A stretch of 64,000 nt of DNA from Chitinophaga filiformis (GTDB lineage: Bacteria > Bacteroidota > Bacteroidia > Chitinophagales > Chitinophagaceae), in assembly GCF_023100805.1 (NCBI RefSeq), contig NZ_CP095855.1, positions 5,993,001 through 6,057,000 on the forward strand. Direction: 5' to 3'. The notes beneath the pieces are model-generated. The model had not been told where the DNA came from. It did not search any database and saw nothing but the letters and a program-made list of their open reading frames with translations. Shown here piece after piece: positions 8,556 through 16,579 of this stretch (the stretch's first letter is position 1; each line of letters opens with the position of its first letter). Both the position numbers and the translations under genes were made by a program.

Positions 8556-9074
8556 TCATAGTCTTATCTGAAACATCAGGGCTTTCAGGGCTGCTTTGCA
8601 CTTGCTTTTAAACGCCTTGATACCTTTTCTCAGTATAGATGATAAGTCCAGCGGATATCTTTTGTCTGATAACAATGATAAACTGACACCTCCACTATGT
8701 ACCAACGCCACCTGTCTCTTATATTGCATCAGGTACCCGGGTAAAGGTAAAATAACCTGCTGCATCAGTAAGAACCCCGGATCATTGGATAACCGGTTAT
8801 CGGATTGACCTCTTTTAAGAATGTTGACACAACTGTTATGTACCATCCTGTAAAAATATCCTCCAACCGAATGTTCTATTTCCAAATATAATTTCTCTTC
8901 CCAAACCTGCACAAACACATGCCGCACCAATTGCTCTGCCTCTTCCATGTTATTCAGCATCATACGCGCTTTTAAGCAGAGCGGCTTATAATATTTCATG
9001 AAGAAGTACTGATAAGCCTTGATCTCGCCCTCTTTAAGCGCAATCAGCATTGCCGAATCATCCATGTGCTGCAT
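8556..9074 (-). CDS. ECF RNA polymerase sigma factor with highly divergent region 4
   Basis: A 172-residue ECF sigma factor. Region 2 is clear: KAYQYFFMKYYKPLCLKA near residue 18, then EEAEQLVRHVFVQVWEEK, and YFYRMVHNSCVNILKR near residues 73-88. Region 4 normally reads as an acidic helix plus an HTH that binds the -35 element. Here it is GVSLSLLSDKRYPLDLSSIL near residues 128-147 followed by a basic helix (KAFKSKCKAALKAL), in register but lacking most consensus residues. No frameshift restores a better match. It sits directly upstream of fecR, susC and susD on the same strand. It may recognise an unusual -35 element or depend on its FecR partner, or it may be losing function. Confidence 0.8.
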   Translation of the reverse strand: MQHMDDSAMLIALKEGEIKAYQYFFMKYYKPLCLKARMMLNNMEEAEQLVRHVFVQVWEEKLYLEIEHSVGGYFYRMVHNSCVNILKRGQSDNRLSNDPGFLLMQQVILPLPGYLMQYKRQVALVHSGGVSLSLLSDKRYPLDLSSILRKGIKAFKSKCKAALKALMFQIRL

Positions 9075-9093
9075 AAGAGTTGTTTTGGGATAT

Positions 9094-9157
9094 GTTAACA
9101 GTTGTTAACGTAAATATCCGTTTTCCCGCAGCGCAAAAGCGTTAATTACATGTTAAC
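9094..9157 (-). promoter_or_regulatory. Three GTTAAC palindromes upstream of the sigma gene
   Basis: GTTAAC occurs at 9094-9099, 9104-9109 and 9152-9157, with a related GTTAAT at 9141-9146. The first two are exactly 10 bp apart, so they face the same side of the helix, 20-35 bp before the sigma start codon. This is a plausible operator or autoregulatory site. No protein is assigned. Confidence 0.3.
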
Positions 9158-9210
9158 ACACAGATGTTACGCTTTCATTCACAGCTGAAAGATACTTAAT
9201 ATTTGGATCA

Positions 9211-9591
9211 TCACATATGGAATTCATTTTTTAACAGATGGAGTAAAATGTCCTGGTCAATGGGCTTGGACACATATGCAGCCGCCCCGGCGGCCAGGCA
9301 CTTTTCCCGGTCTCCTACCATGGCCTGGGCTGTGACGGCGATGACCGGAATATGGTCAAAAAGGGGATTTTTCCTGAGCTGTGCAATGGCCTCATAACCA
9401 TCCATTTCAGGCATCATCATGTCCATCAGGACCACCCCGATGTCTGCCTGTTCCTCCAGCAGCTGAAGGCCGGTCTGTGCATCCGTTGCCGTGATACAAT
9501 CGAAACCCTTCGCTTTCAGCACCATGCGTAAGGCGTAGATATTCCTGTTATCGTCGTCTATGATCAGCACTTTTTTAGTGGAAGATCCCAT
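9211..9591 (-). CDS. Single-domain response regulator (CheY-like receiver)
   Basis: A 126-residue protein consisting of one receiver domain. Acidic pocket residues are in VLIIDDDNRN, the phosphoacceptor aspartate is in VVLMDMMMPEMDGYEA (about residue 57), the switch threonine is in AVTAQ and the lysine is in YVSKPID. There is no output domain. It follows the hybrid kinase gene by 21 nt on the same strand and closely resembles that kinase's last receiver (LMDMMMPEMDGYE, GDREKC). A phosphate shuttle or competitor for that kinase is likely. It is probably co-transcribed with the kinase, ahead of the next promoter at about 9.1 kb. Confidence 0.93.
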   Translation of the reverse strand: MGSSTKKVLIIDDDNRNIYALRMVLKAKGFDCITATDAQTGLQLLEEQADIGVVLMDMMMPEMDGYEAIAQLRKNPLFDHIPVIAVTAQAMVGDREKCLAAGAAAYVSKPIDQDILLHLLKNEFHM

Positions 9592-9612
9592 ACTCTTTCA
9601 GATTCTTAATGA

Positions 9613-12600
9613 TCAACTTCTGTTATTGTCGTACAGCCAGACACGCAGCAGGGACACCAGCTGGTCTATATCCACCGGTTTGGAGATATAGTCGGAGGCT
9701 CCTGCCCTGATACATTTCTCCCTGTCGCCCAGCATCGTTTTCGCCGTTACCGCCAGTATAGGCAGGTGCCGGTATTTGGGTGATTCCCGGATGGTCCTGG
9801 TGGTTTCATATCCATCCATTTCCGGCATCATCATATCCATCAGGACAATGTCCACCTGCGGATTATTTTCCAGCTGCTGCAGCGCTTCCCGGCCATCCAG
9901 CGCTGAGATGATATGCATCTTATGCTGTTCCAGGGCCTTGGTGAGGGAAAAGATGTTGCGCACGTCATCATCTGCTATCAGCACTGTTTTTCCTTCCAGT
10001 ACTTCTTTCAGCGGCGCCTGTTGTTTCCTGCCCGGTTTATTGTCGGCTCTTTCCTCCACCAGGTGCAGGAACAGGGCTACCTCGTCCAGCATACGCTGAT
10101 AGGAATGCGCTGTTTTGATGACGATAGAATCCGCGTACTGGCGAATGCGGTTCTCTTCAGCGCGGGACAGGTTCTTGCCTGTAAATATGATAATAGGCAG
10201 GTTTTCCAGTCCGGGGTTGCTCTTTACCGTTTCCAGTGTCTCGTAGGCATGCTGGTCGGGTACTCCCATGTCCAGGATCACACAGTTCACATCTTTCTTC
10301 TGCAGGGCTGTTACGCTGCTGGTGATATTCCCGGTGATCTCGGTACTTACGCTGAAGTTTTCCAGGAAGTAGGCCAGTGCCTGCGCATGTTTGGGATTTT
10401 CTTCCACGATCAGCACTTTCTTCGGATTGCGGGTCAGGGCATTTTCCAGCTGCTGGAATATCCGTGGCATCTGCTCGAGGGCTAGTGGTTTGTCGATAAA
10501 GTCCACCGCGCCCCGTTGCAGGCTTTCCTTCTTTGCACCGAGGGAGGAAATGATGTGTACAGGAATTGGCCGGGTAGCGGGATTGGATTTCAGTGCTTCC
10601 ATCACCTGCCAGCCGCTCTGGACCGGCAGCACGATGTCCAGCAGGATGGCCGCTGGTTTATAACGCTGCGCCATTTCGATACCATGATCGCCACGTACTG
10701 CCACAATGCCTTTATAACCACGTTTACGTGTAAAGTCGAGCAGGATACCTGCATATTTTGTATCATCTTCCACGATGAGGATCACCTTATCGCTGGCCCT
10801 GAGGTTGTTGCGGTCGTCCGGTATCTCTGCCGGTATTTCTGTTGCGATATAATCGTCTTTCTTATCTCTTGCCGCTACTGCATCTCTCCATACATCTTCT
10901 GCCTGCTGTTGGGTGGGCGGCGCCGTTTCTTCTTTTTCCGCCTGTGGATGAACGGGTATGCTTACGGTAAACTCGCTGCCTTGTCCCGGCTCGCTCTCCA
11001 GGCGGATCTCACCACCTAAGAGTTTTGCCAGCTCACGGCTGATAGACAGCCCCAGTCCTGTTCCCCCGTACTTACGGCGGGTAGACCCATCGGCCTGCTG
11101 AAAGGCTTCGAAGATGATCTGCTGTTTATCTGCCGGTATACCAATGCCTGTATCTTTTACGCTGAAGCGGATGAAAGCCGGATTTTCCGGAACGGCTGCC
11201 ACCTTCAGGGTGACCACTCCCCTGGCAGTAAATTTCAGTGCGTTGGACAGGAGATTTTTGAGGATCTGTTCCAGGCGCATTTTATCTGTTTCTATCAGTG
11301 CCGGGGCTTCCGCCTGCACATCTACCTGCAGCGCCAGGTTCTTTTCCCGGGCAATCGGCGCGAACAATGCTTCCATATCAGTACAGATCTCATGCACCGG
11401 TACGTCGGCAAACTCCAGATCCATCTTGCCGGCTTCTATTTTGGACAGATCGAGAATTTCATCTATCAGGTTGAGGAGCCCTTTGCCGGAGCTCTGGATC
11501 ACCTGGGCAGATTCTACCTGGTCGGGATTCAGGTTCTTGTCATTGTTTTCCGCCATCAACCTGCTAAGCAGGAGGATGGAATTTAAGGGAGTACGCAGTT
11601 CGTGCGACATATTCGCCAGGAACTCCGACTTGTATTTTGTGCTGAGCTCCAGTTCTTCCGCTTTCTTCTGTATTTCGAGGTTACGTTCCACAATGACCTG
11701 GTTGCGGTCTTCGAGTAAGCGGGAACGTTCTTCCAGTTCCTGGTTGGCCTGTTGCAGCTCTTCCTGCTGTACACGCAGTTCTTCTTCAGAGGCCTGGAGT
11801 TTATGCGCCTGGGCTTCCAGTTCGGTATTGATATTCTCCAGTTCTCCATGCTGCACCTGCAGTTCTTCCGACTGTGCCTGGGTCTCTTCCAGCAGTTCCT
11901 GCATACGGCGGCGGTTCTTTGCGGTAGTGATGGCTATACCCACGTTATGGGTGGCCGCTTCCAGGAAAGACAGCTGGCTTTGATTGTATGGTTGCAGGGA
12001 GGCCAGTTCCAGTACTCCCTTCAGATATCCTTCATACAGAACCGGTACCGCTACGATGTTGGCCGGCCGGATCTCACCTGCTGCATAGCTGACGGTGATA
12101 TTTCCAGGTGTGACATCTTTTAGTAAAAGGGTTTTGCCGCTGGCAGCACATTGTCCGGCGAGGCCCTGTCCTACAGATATGACGCGGCGGTTTTCAGCAG
12201 GCAAAAAGGCGAAACTACCTGTTAATTCCAGCTGGTTGTCAGCGCCGGCCAGATAAAGTACGCCAACCTGACTGGAGGTATATTCTGCCAGGAATTCAAT
12301 AATATCCCCCGCCAGGGCATTCACATCTTTTTCTCCCACCAGGCTGGTGTTCAGACCTGCCATCCCTGTCTGGTGCCATTCTTTTTCGGCCAGCTGGTTA
12401 AAGGCGGTTTCCAGGGAGGCAGCCATCCTGTTCAGGGCAAGTGAAACGCTTCCCAGCGCATCCTTCTCTTCATCATTCACGCGTATGCTATAGTCGCCCG
12501 CGGAAATATTTTCTGCAATACCCCTGATAATGTGTATACGGCGGCTTATTTCCCTGTCTTTTTTCTCCAGCGCATCCTGCAGCTGGGTGCGTTCATCATA

Positions 12601-13212
12601 ATCACGTTTTACCCGGGCATAGAACACAGTAGTGATCATCAGGGCCAGCAAAGCGGCGATCACAATTACAATGGGCGTATAGGCGGCAACACGGTCCAGG
12701 TTCTGTGTACGGGTTGCCAGTAAAGTTTTCTCCCGGGCTTCCATCATACCTACCAATGCCCGGGCATCCTTCATGATCATTCGGCCAGCCTGCAGGGAAT
12801 CGAAAGTGATGCCCTGCCCGCTTTTACGGGCATTGATAGTGCTCTGCAGCAAGGACTGGCGGCGGGCCATCAATGACGCCAGCCTGCCTATCTCCAACTG
12901 CTGCTGCGGATTGTCTTTTGTCAGTTCCCTGATGGCTTTCAGGTTAGACTGTACGCTGTCATATGCATACCTATAGGGCTCCAGGAAATCCTCATCTCCG
13001 GTCAGCAGGTATCCCCGCTGGCCGGTTTCCGCATCTTTCATGAAAGAGAGGGTACTTTCGAGCCTGTAGATCACCGCATTGGTATGATCTACCCAATAGG
13101 CGCTTTGCAGGAGATTACGGATACTGAAAAAAGAGGCCACCGAGCTCACTACGAGCAGTAACAGTGATAGTCCAAATCCAATCAGCAGATTTCTTTTGAA
13201 GGTAGCTTTCAT
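9613..13212 (-). CDS. Hybrid sensor histidine kinase, CHASE3-HAMP-GAF-HisKA-HATPase-REC-REC-REC
   Basis: A 1199-residue kinase. It has a membrane helix at about 10-30, a CHASE3-type sensor (AETGQRGYLLTGDEDFLEPY, about 45-65), a second helix at about 178-200, HAMP and GAF domains (to about 430), and a long glutamate-rich coiled coil to about 530. The histidine is in NMSHELRTPLNSIL (about 536). HATPase motifs (GIGIPADKQQ, GGTGLGLSIS) follow. Three receivers start near 809, 932 and 1076. The middle receiver has an EE in place of the usual ED/DD pocket. ATG 13212 is chosen over an upstream GTG at 13260 because it avoids overlapping the preceding gene and starts right at the membrane helix. A stand-alone receiver follows. 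Confidence 0.92.
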   Translation of the reverse strand: MKATFKRNLLIGFGLSLLLLVVSSVASFFSIRNLLQSAYWVDHTNAVIYRLESTLSFMKDAETGQRGYLLTGDEDFLEPYRYAYDSVQSNLKAIRELTKDNPQQQLEIGRLASLMARRQSLLQSTINARKSGQGITFDSLQAGRMIMKDARALVGMMEAREKTLLATRTQNLDRVAAYTPIVIVIAALLALMITTVFYARVKRDYDERTQLQDALEKKDREISRRIHIIRGIAENISAGDYSIRVNDEEKDALGSVSLALNRMAASLETAFNQLAEKEWHQTGMAGLNTSLVGEKDVNALAGDIIEFLAEYTSSQVGVLYLAGADNQLELTGSFAFLPAENRRVISVGQGLAGQCAASGKTLLLKDVTPGNITVSYAAGEIRPANIVAVPVLYEGYLKGVLELASLQPYNQSQLSFLEAATHNVGIAITTAKNRRRMQELLEETQAQSEELQVQHGELENINTELEAQAHKLQASEEELRVQQEELQQANQELEERSRLLEDRNQVIVERNLEIQKKAEELELSTKYKSEFLANMSHELRTPLNSILLLSRLMAENNDKNLNPDQVESAQVIQSSGKGLLNLIDEILDLSKIEAGKMDLEFADVPVHEICTDMEALFAPIAREKNLALQVDVQAEAPALIETDKMRLEQILKNLLSNALKFTARGVVTLKVAAVPENPAFIRFSVKDTGIGIPADKQQIIFEAFQQADGSTRRKYGGTGLGLSISRELAKLLGGEIRLESEPGQGSEFTVSIPVHPQAEKEETAPPTQQQAEDVWRDAVAARDKKDDYIATEIPAEIPDDRNNLRASDKVILIVEDDTKYAGILLDFTRKRGYKGIVAVRGDHGIEMAQRYKPAAILLDIVLPVQSGWQVMEALKSNPATRPIPVHIISSLGAKKESLQRGAVDFIDKPLALEQMPRIFQQLENALTRNPKKVLIVEENPKHAQALAYFLENFSVSTEITGNITSSVTALQKKDVNCVILDMGVPDQHAYETLETVKSNPGLENLPIIIFTGKNLSRAEENRIRQYADSIVIKTAHSYQRMLDEVALFLHLVEERADNKPGRKQQAPLKEVLEGKTVLIADDDVRNIFSLTKALEQHKMHIISALDGREALQQLENNPQVDIVLMDMMMPEMDGYETTRTIRESPKYRHLPILAVTAKTMLGDREKCIRAGASDYISKPVDIDQLVSLLRVWLYDNNRS

Positions 13213-13226
13213 CCTTGAATAGTTTA

Positions 13227-13922
13227 TCAGATAGCCGGGTTGGCTGCATATGCTTTCCACAATTCGTCCAGCGTGCTCCCGGTTAGTTTCTTCCAGATCT
13301 TATCTGTGTATTTTTTGCCACGCATTGCGGCATCCAGTTTCTTCACAAAGTCTTTATTCCTGTTCTTTTCCACCCACACGAAGAAACGGGCGGTGATCCG
13401 GTAGCTTTGTGTGTAATGCTGTTTTGGTTTAAAAGCAGGTAATGCCCATTTTGCGCCTGCATTATCTACGCCAAATACGTAGCGTACATAGTCTGCAATC
13501 CCTTCTGTGACCCAACCCGGACCAGCGTCGTCGGGATAGGCCTGGACCACGTGCATGGCTTCATGTGTCACCACGTCTATGTCGCCCGGGTGAGCCCGGA
13601 ACCAGGCGGGATTAAATACGATCACATCTCCGCTGGTAGCTGCAACACCTTCATAGCCAGGATCAATCACAAAGCCTACTTTCTTCGTTGCCTTTTTATT
13701 GTAGCGCGCCGCTTCCTGCGGATACACGTGAAAGAAGGCGTCTATGAGCCGTCTTCCTACAGCGGTATCAAAATCGGGCGACTTATTCGTGTATTCCAGC
13801 GTATAGCCGTCACGGGTGATCGTTTGCGGTGCATCCTGCGCGTATGTCAGGACCGGCAGCGTGCAAACAGACAGGCATAACAAGCCCATAGTTCTTTTCA
13901 GACCTTGCATTGAGTAGACCAT
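13227..13922 (-). CDS. Basic-secretory-protein-like (BSP) putative zinc metallopeptidase
   Basis: A 231-residue exported protein with a signal peptide ending near TYAQD (about residue 29). The body matches the plant/bacterial basic secretory protein family: HEAMHVVQAYPDDAGPGWV carries the HExxH zinc site (about residue 140), and WVTEGIADYVRYVFG supplies the downstream glutamate. These proteins are predicted extracellular metallopeptidases, and in plants they are pathogenesis-related. It lies 14 nt upstream of the hybrid kinase start on the same strand, so the two may share a transcript, although a functional link is not obvious. Two in-frame ATGs (13922 and 13910) are possible starts. Confidence 0.85.
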   Translation of the reverse strand: MVYSMQGLKRTMGLLCLSVCTLPVLTYAQDAPQTITRDGYTLEYTNKSPDFDTAVGRRLIDAFFHVYPQEAARYNKKATKKVGFVIDPGYEGVAATSGDVIVFNPAWFRAHPGDIDVVTHEAMHVVQAYPDDAGPGWVTEGIADYVRYVFGVDNAGAKWALPAFKPKQHYTQSYRITARFFVWVEKNRNKDFVKKLDAAMRGKKYTDKIWKKLTGSTLDELWKAYAANPAI

Positions 13923-13984
13923 TAATTTACGTGGTTGTTATATAAAATAATATAAATCAGGTACAAAATAATGAATCCCGCCGC

Positions 13985-15403
13985 TTAGTTGTCCTCTTTC
14001 TGTTCGAGCGGTAATTCTTCTGTTTGAACGCCTAAGCTGCGTATACCCGTTTCCACTGGTTTTGTCTCCGGCAAGGTCTGCTTTAGTGCCGGGCCAAGGT
14101 TGTACAATTTCCGTGCCTGTGGCATAAAACGGCTTTCGAGGGAGGCCACGGCATCGTTGTAATGGCTTACTGCCATTTTGAGACTATTGCCTACGTTGGT
14201 GAAGTGGCGTACGAGCACGTTGGTACGGTTATACAGTTCTATACCTGCGTTCCTGATCTCTTCGATATTGGCAGCCACGTGCAATTGCTGCCATACGAAA
14301 CCTACGGTACGCAGTAAGGTGATGAGCGTAGTAGGTGTGGCAAATACCACCCTGTTGCGGATGCCTTCTTCAATGAGTGCAGGTTCTGCCTGCAGGGCGG
14401 CGCCGAAGGAGGATTCTATCTGCATATAGAGGATGACGTAGTCGGGCGACTGCTGCCACTGGCTCCAGTAGGCTTTTGCGCTGAGTTTCTTGAGGTGATC
14501 TTTCACGGCGGCTGCATGCTGGTTCAGCAGGAGCCTGCGTTCTTCTTCATCTTCTGTTTCAAATGCCCGCATATAAGCGCTTAGCGGCACTTTGGAGTCT
14601 ACCACAATAGTCTTCCCTTCCGGCAGGCGGATGATCATGTCGGGGCGCAGCACGCCTTCCTCTCCATTCACCGATACCTGTTCGCTGAAATCGCAGTGTT
14701 CCGTCATACCGGCAAATTCCACCACACGGCGCAGGGCGATCTCTCCATAACGACCCCGGATGTGAGAAGTTTTGAGGGCGCTGACGAGGCTATGGGTTTC
14801 TTTCTGCAGTTTTTCCGTGCTTTGCTGTACACCCAGGATGAACTGGTTGATCTGTCCGTATTGCTGCTGGCGGTTACTTTCCAGTTGGCGCATGTTTTCA
14901 TCGAAGCGGTGCAGTGTTTCGGACAATGGTTTAACCATGGCATCAATGGCCTGCTGTCTCTTTTCCAGGTCTCCTTTAGCATCTGTGAGCTGTGTTTCCA
15001 GGGCAGATTTCGCCAGGGCTACAAAAGAGGAATTATTATGCTTCAATGCTTCTGCCGACAGTGCATTAAAGGCATCTTTCAGTTTCTCGTTGGACTGATC
15101 AATAAATTCCTGCTGTTCCCGCAGGCGGTTTTCCATTTCTCTCAAACGGGCTTCTCCATTGCTTTCTATACGGATGCTCTCTTCCTGTAATATCTGCAGG
15201 CGGGCATTGAGTTCGTCAATAACAGACTGTTTGTCCTGTACCTCCTGCCGTAGCGTTCCGGCAGTCTGGTTCACCGCTGACAACTGTGTTTCCAGAATGG
15301 CTATGCGGGTCTTTAACTGGTGATTCCCGCTGACAACCTTTATGACCGCTGCCAGGGCGGCACAGGCGATCAGGGCGAAGATGATTACGATAAGATGGTC
15401 CAT
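13985..15403 (-). CDS. rmuC: RmuC-family DNA recombination protein
   Basis: A 472-residue protein with an N-terminal membrane helix (LIVIIFALIACAALAAVI), a long coiled coil (about 30-195) and the RmuC nuclease-fold domain at about 205-400. Recognisable parts are IRGRYGEIALRRVVEFAGM, RPDMIIRLPEGKTIVVDSKV, VILYMQIESSFGAAL and FATPTTLITLLRTVGFVW. RmuC limits recombination-linked inversions at short inverted repeats in E. coli and acts on DNA ends. The frame extends to a TTG at 15430, but ATG 15403 places the membrane helix at the N-terminus. It is transcribed alone or with the BSP peptidase 62 nt downstream. Its C-terminus is rich in Glu and Thr and is not conserved. Confidence 0.93.
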   Translation of the reverse strand: MDHLIVIIFALIACAALAAVIKVVSGNHQLKTRIAILETQLSAVNQTAGTLRQEVQDKQSVIDELNARLQILQEESIRIESNGEARLREMENRLREQQEFIDQSNEKLKDAFNALSAEALKHNNSSFVALAKSALETQLTDAKGDLEKRQQAIDAMVKPLSETLHRFDENMRQLESNRQQQYGQINQFILGVQQSTEKLQKETHSLVSALKTSHIRGRYGEIALRRVVEFAGMTEHCDFSEQVSVNGEEGVLRPDMIIRLPEGKTIVVDSKVPLSAYMRAFETEDEEERRLLLNQHAAAVKDHLKKLSAKAYWSQWQQSPDYVILYMQIESSFGAALQAEPALIEEGIRNRVVFATPTTLITLLRTVGFVWQQLHVAANIEEIRNAGIELYNRTNVLVRHFTNVGNSLKMAVSHYNDAVASLESRFMPQARKLYNLGPALKQTLPETKPVETGIRSLGVQTEELPLEQKEDN

Positions 15404-15704
15404 ATGCGACCACAATGTTACTCCAAACAACTATAATAAAATAAAAAAAGAAGGGAATTATACCGGCAGGAATAAAAGATGGTTTTCTACATTTCGTCGA
15501 CAATTATGGAGCTTCTATCCTGTTTGGGCTCCAATAGTTAAACCTGGACAAGGAAACTATATCTAAGAGCTGATAAACTTTTAAGGGTATATTAATTATG
15601 ATCTTACATGAATTCCGTATGTTTGCCCGCAAATTTTTTAGCCTGAATTGCGTGGCAACATACGTAATTCATTTTTGATCATCTGTAATCGTCAAATAGT
15701 ATCT

Positions 15705-16310
15705 ATGAAAAAAGGATTATTACTGGCAGGGATATTAGCAGTTATGACAGGTACTGCAGCCAATGCACAGCGTCTGCATTACGGGTTGAAGGCAGCTTTG
15801 TCGCTTACCAAGATAACCGGAGCCGGTTTGAAAGAAAACCTTGCACCGGGATTCCAGGGAGGCGCTTTCTTTGAATTCGATCTGACTAAAGACAGGAAAT
15901 GGGGTATCCAGCCGGAATTGCTTTTTACACAGACTTCCGCTAAAAAGGGGCCTGACTTCGCCAACAAGTATGTGACCTACCACAATACCGAGGGCAAGGA
16001 CAAGATCTCCATCAGCGCGGCAACTATTCCGTTACTGGTACGTTACACACCGATCCCGGCCATTACACTGAACCTGGGTGCGCAGTACACTTACATGTAC
16101 TTCATTGACGAGAACCTGCTGAAAGCCAACAGGGATGCGTTCAAGAAAAGCGATGTAGCCGCTGTTGCCGGTGCACAGGTGAATGTAGCCAATGTACGTT
16201 TCTTTGCCCGTTATGCTTTGGGACTGTCCAACATCAACGATATTCCTTTGCCAAAGTATGAATGGAATACTCACCAGGTAACTATCGGGATGGGCGTAGC
16301 TTTTAAATAA
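15705..16310 (+). CDS. Outer-membrane beta-barrel protein (porin family, OMP_b-brl_2-like)
   Basis: A 201-residue exported protein. The signal peptide ends at TAANAQ (about residue 21). The mature part is a small barrel with typical alternating strands: LHYGLKAALSLTKITGAG, PGFQGGAFFEFDLTKDRKWG, IQPELLFTQTSAKKG, SISAATIPLLVRYTPIPAIT and a last strand ending VTIGMGVAFK. Such PorT/OprF-like barrels of Bacteroidota usually have unknown cargo or a structural role. ATG 15705 is chosen because it begins the signal peptide; an in-frame ATG at 15648 would add 19 residues without purpose. It is monocistronic, bounded by a divergent rmuC and a strong terminator. Confidence 0.88.
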   Translation: MKKGLLLAGILAVMTGTAANAQRLHYGLKAALSLTKITGAGLKENLAPGFQGGAFFEFDLTKDRKWGIQPELLFTQTSAKKGPDFANKYVTYHNTEGKDKISISAATIPLLVRYTPIPAITLNLGAQYTYMYFIDENLLKANRDAFKKSDVAAVAGAQVNVANVRFFARYALGLSNINDIPLPKYEWNTHQVTIGMGVAFK

Positions 16311-16340
16311 GCTATTCCGGCATCATTCTGATCAGATCAT

Positions 16341-16384
16341 AAAGAGAGCGGGCCCGCACAATTGTGCGGGCCCGCTCTCTTTTA
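16341..16384. terminator. Strong bidirectional hairpin terminator
   Basis: A perfect 21-bp inverted repeat: AAAGAGAGCGGGCCCGCACAA-type arm at 16341-16361 against its complement at 16362-16382. The core is GC-rich (GCGGGCCCGC), with A-runs before and T-runs after, so it can end transcripts from both the barrel gene and the convergent DUF885 gene. Confidence 0.9.
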
Positions 16385-16579
16385 TAGCTATCGCTTGTTG
16401 TTTGCTTCGGTCCCGCCTGTGCAGGCCATCGACTAAATTAATCCATCCCAGGGAGCCGTGTACCTGCCGGCAAGGGCGCTGACAATAACATCATTTTCTC
16501 CCTTCGCTCCAGAGTATATTTTAAAATACACCTATCTCCAGCCCGGCTCCAAAGCACCTTGTATTCCGGCCCTACGATC

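Noticed and set aside
8556..8830. Frameshift as the cause of the odd sigma region 4
   Set aside because: No other frame in this stretch gives a better region 4, and the present frame keeps the right length to the stop.
11114..11983. Plus-strand frame of 289 codons, very Ser-rich, inside the hybrid kinase
   Set aside because: The Ser/Arg-rich composition comes from the Glu/Leu/Gln-rich coiled coil on the other strand; no independent gene signal.
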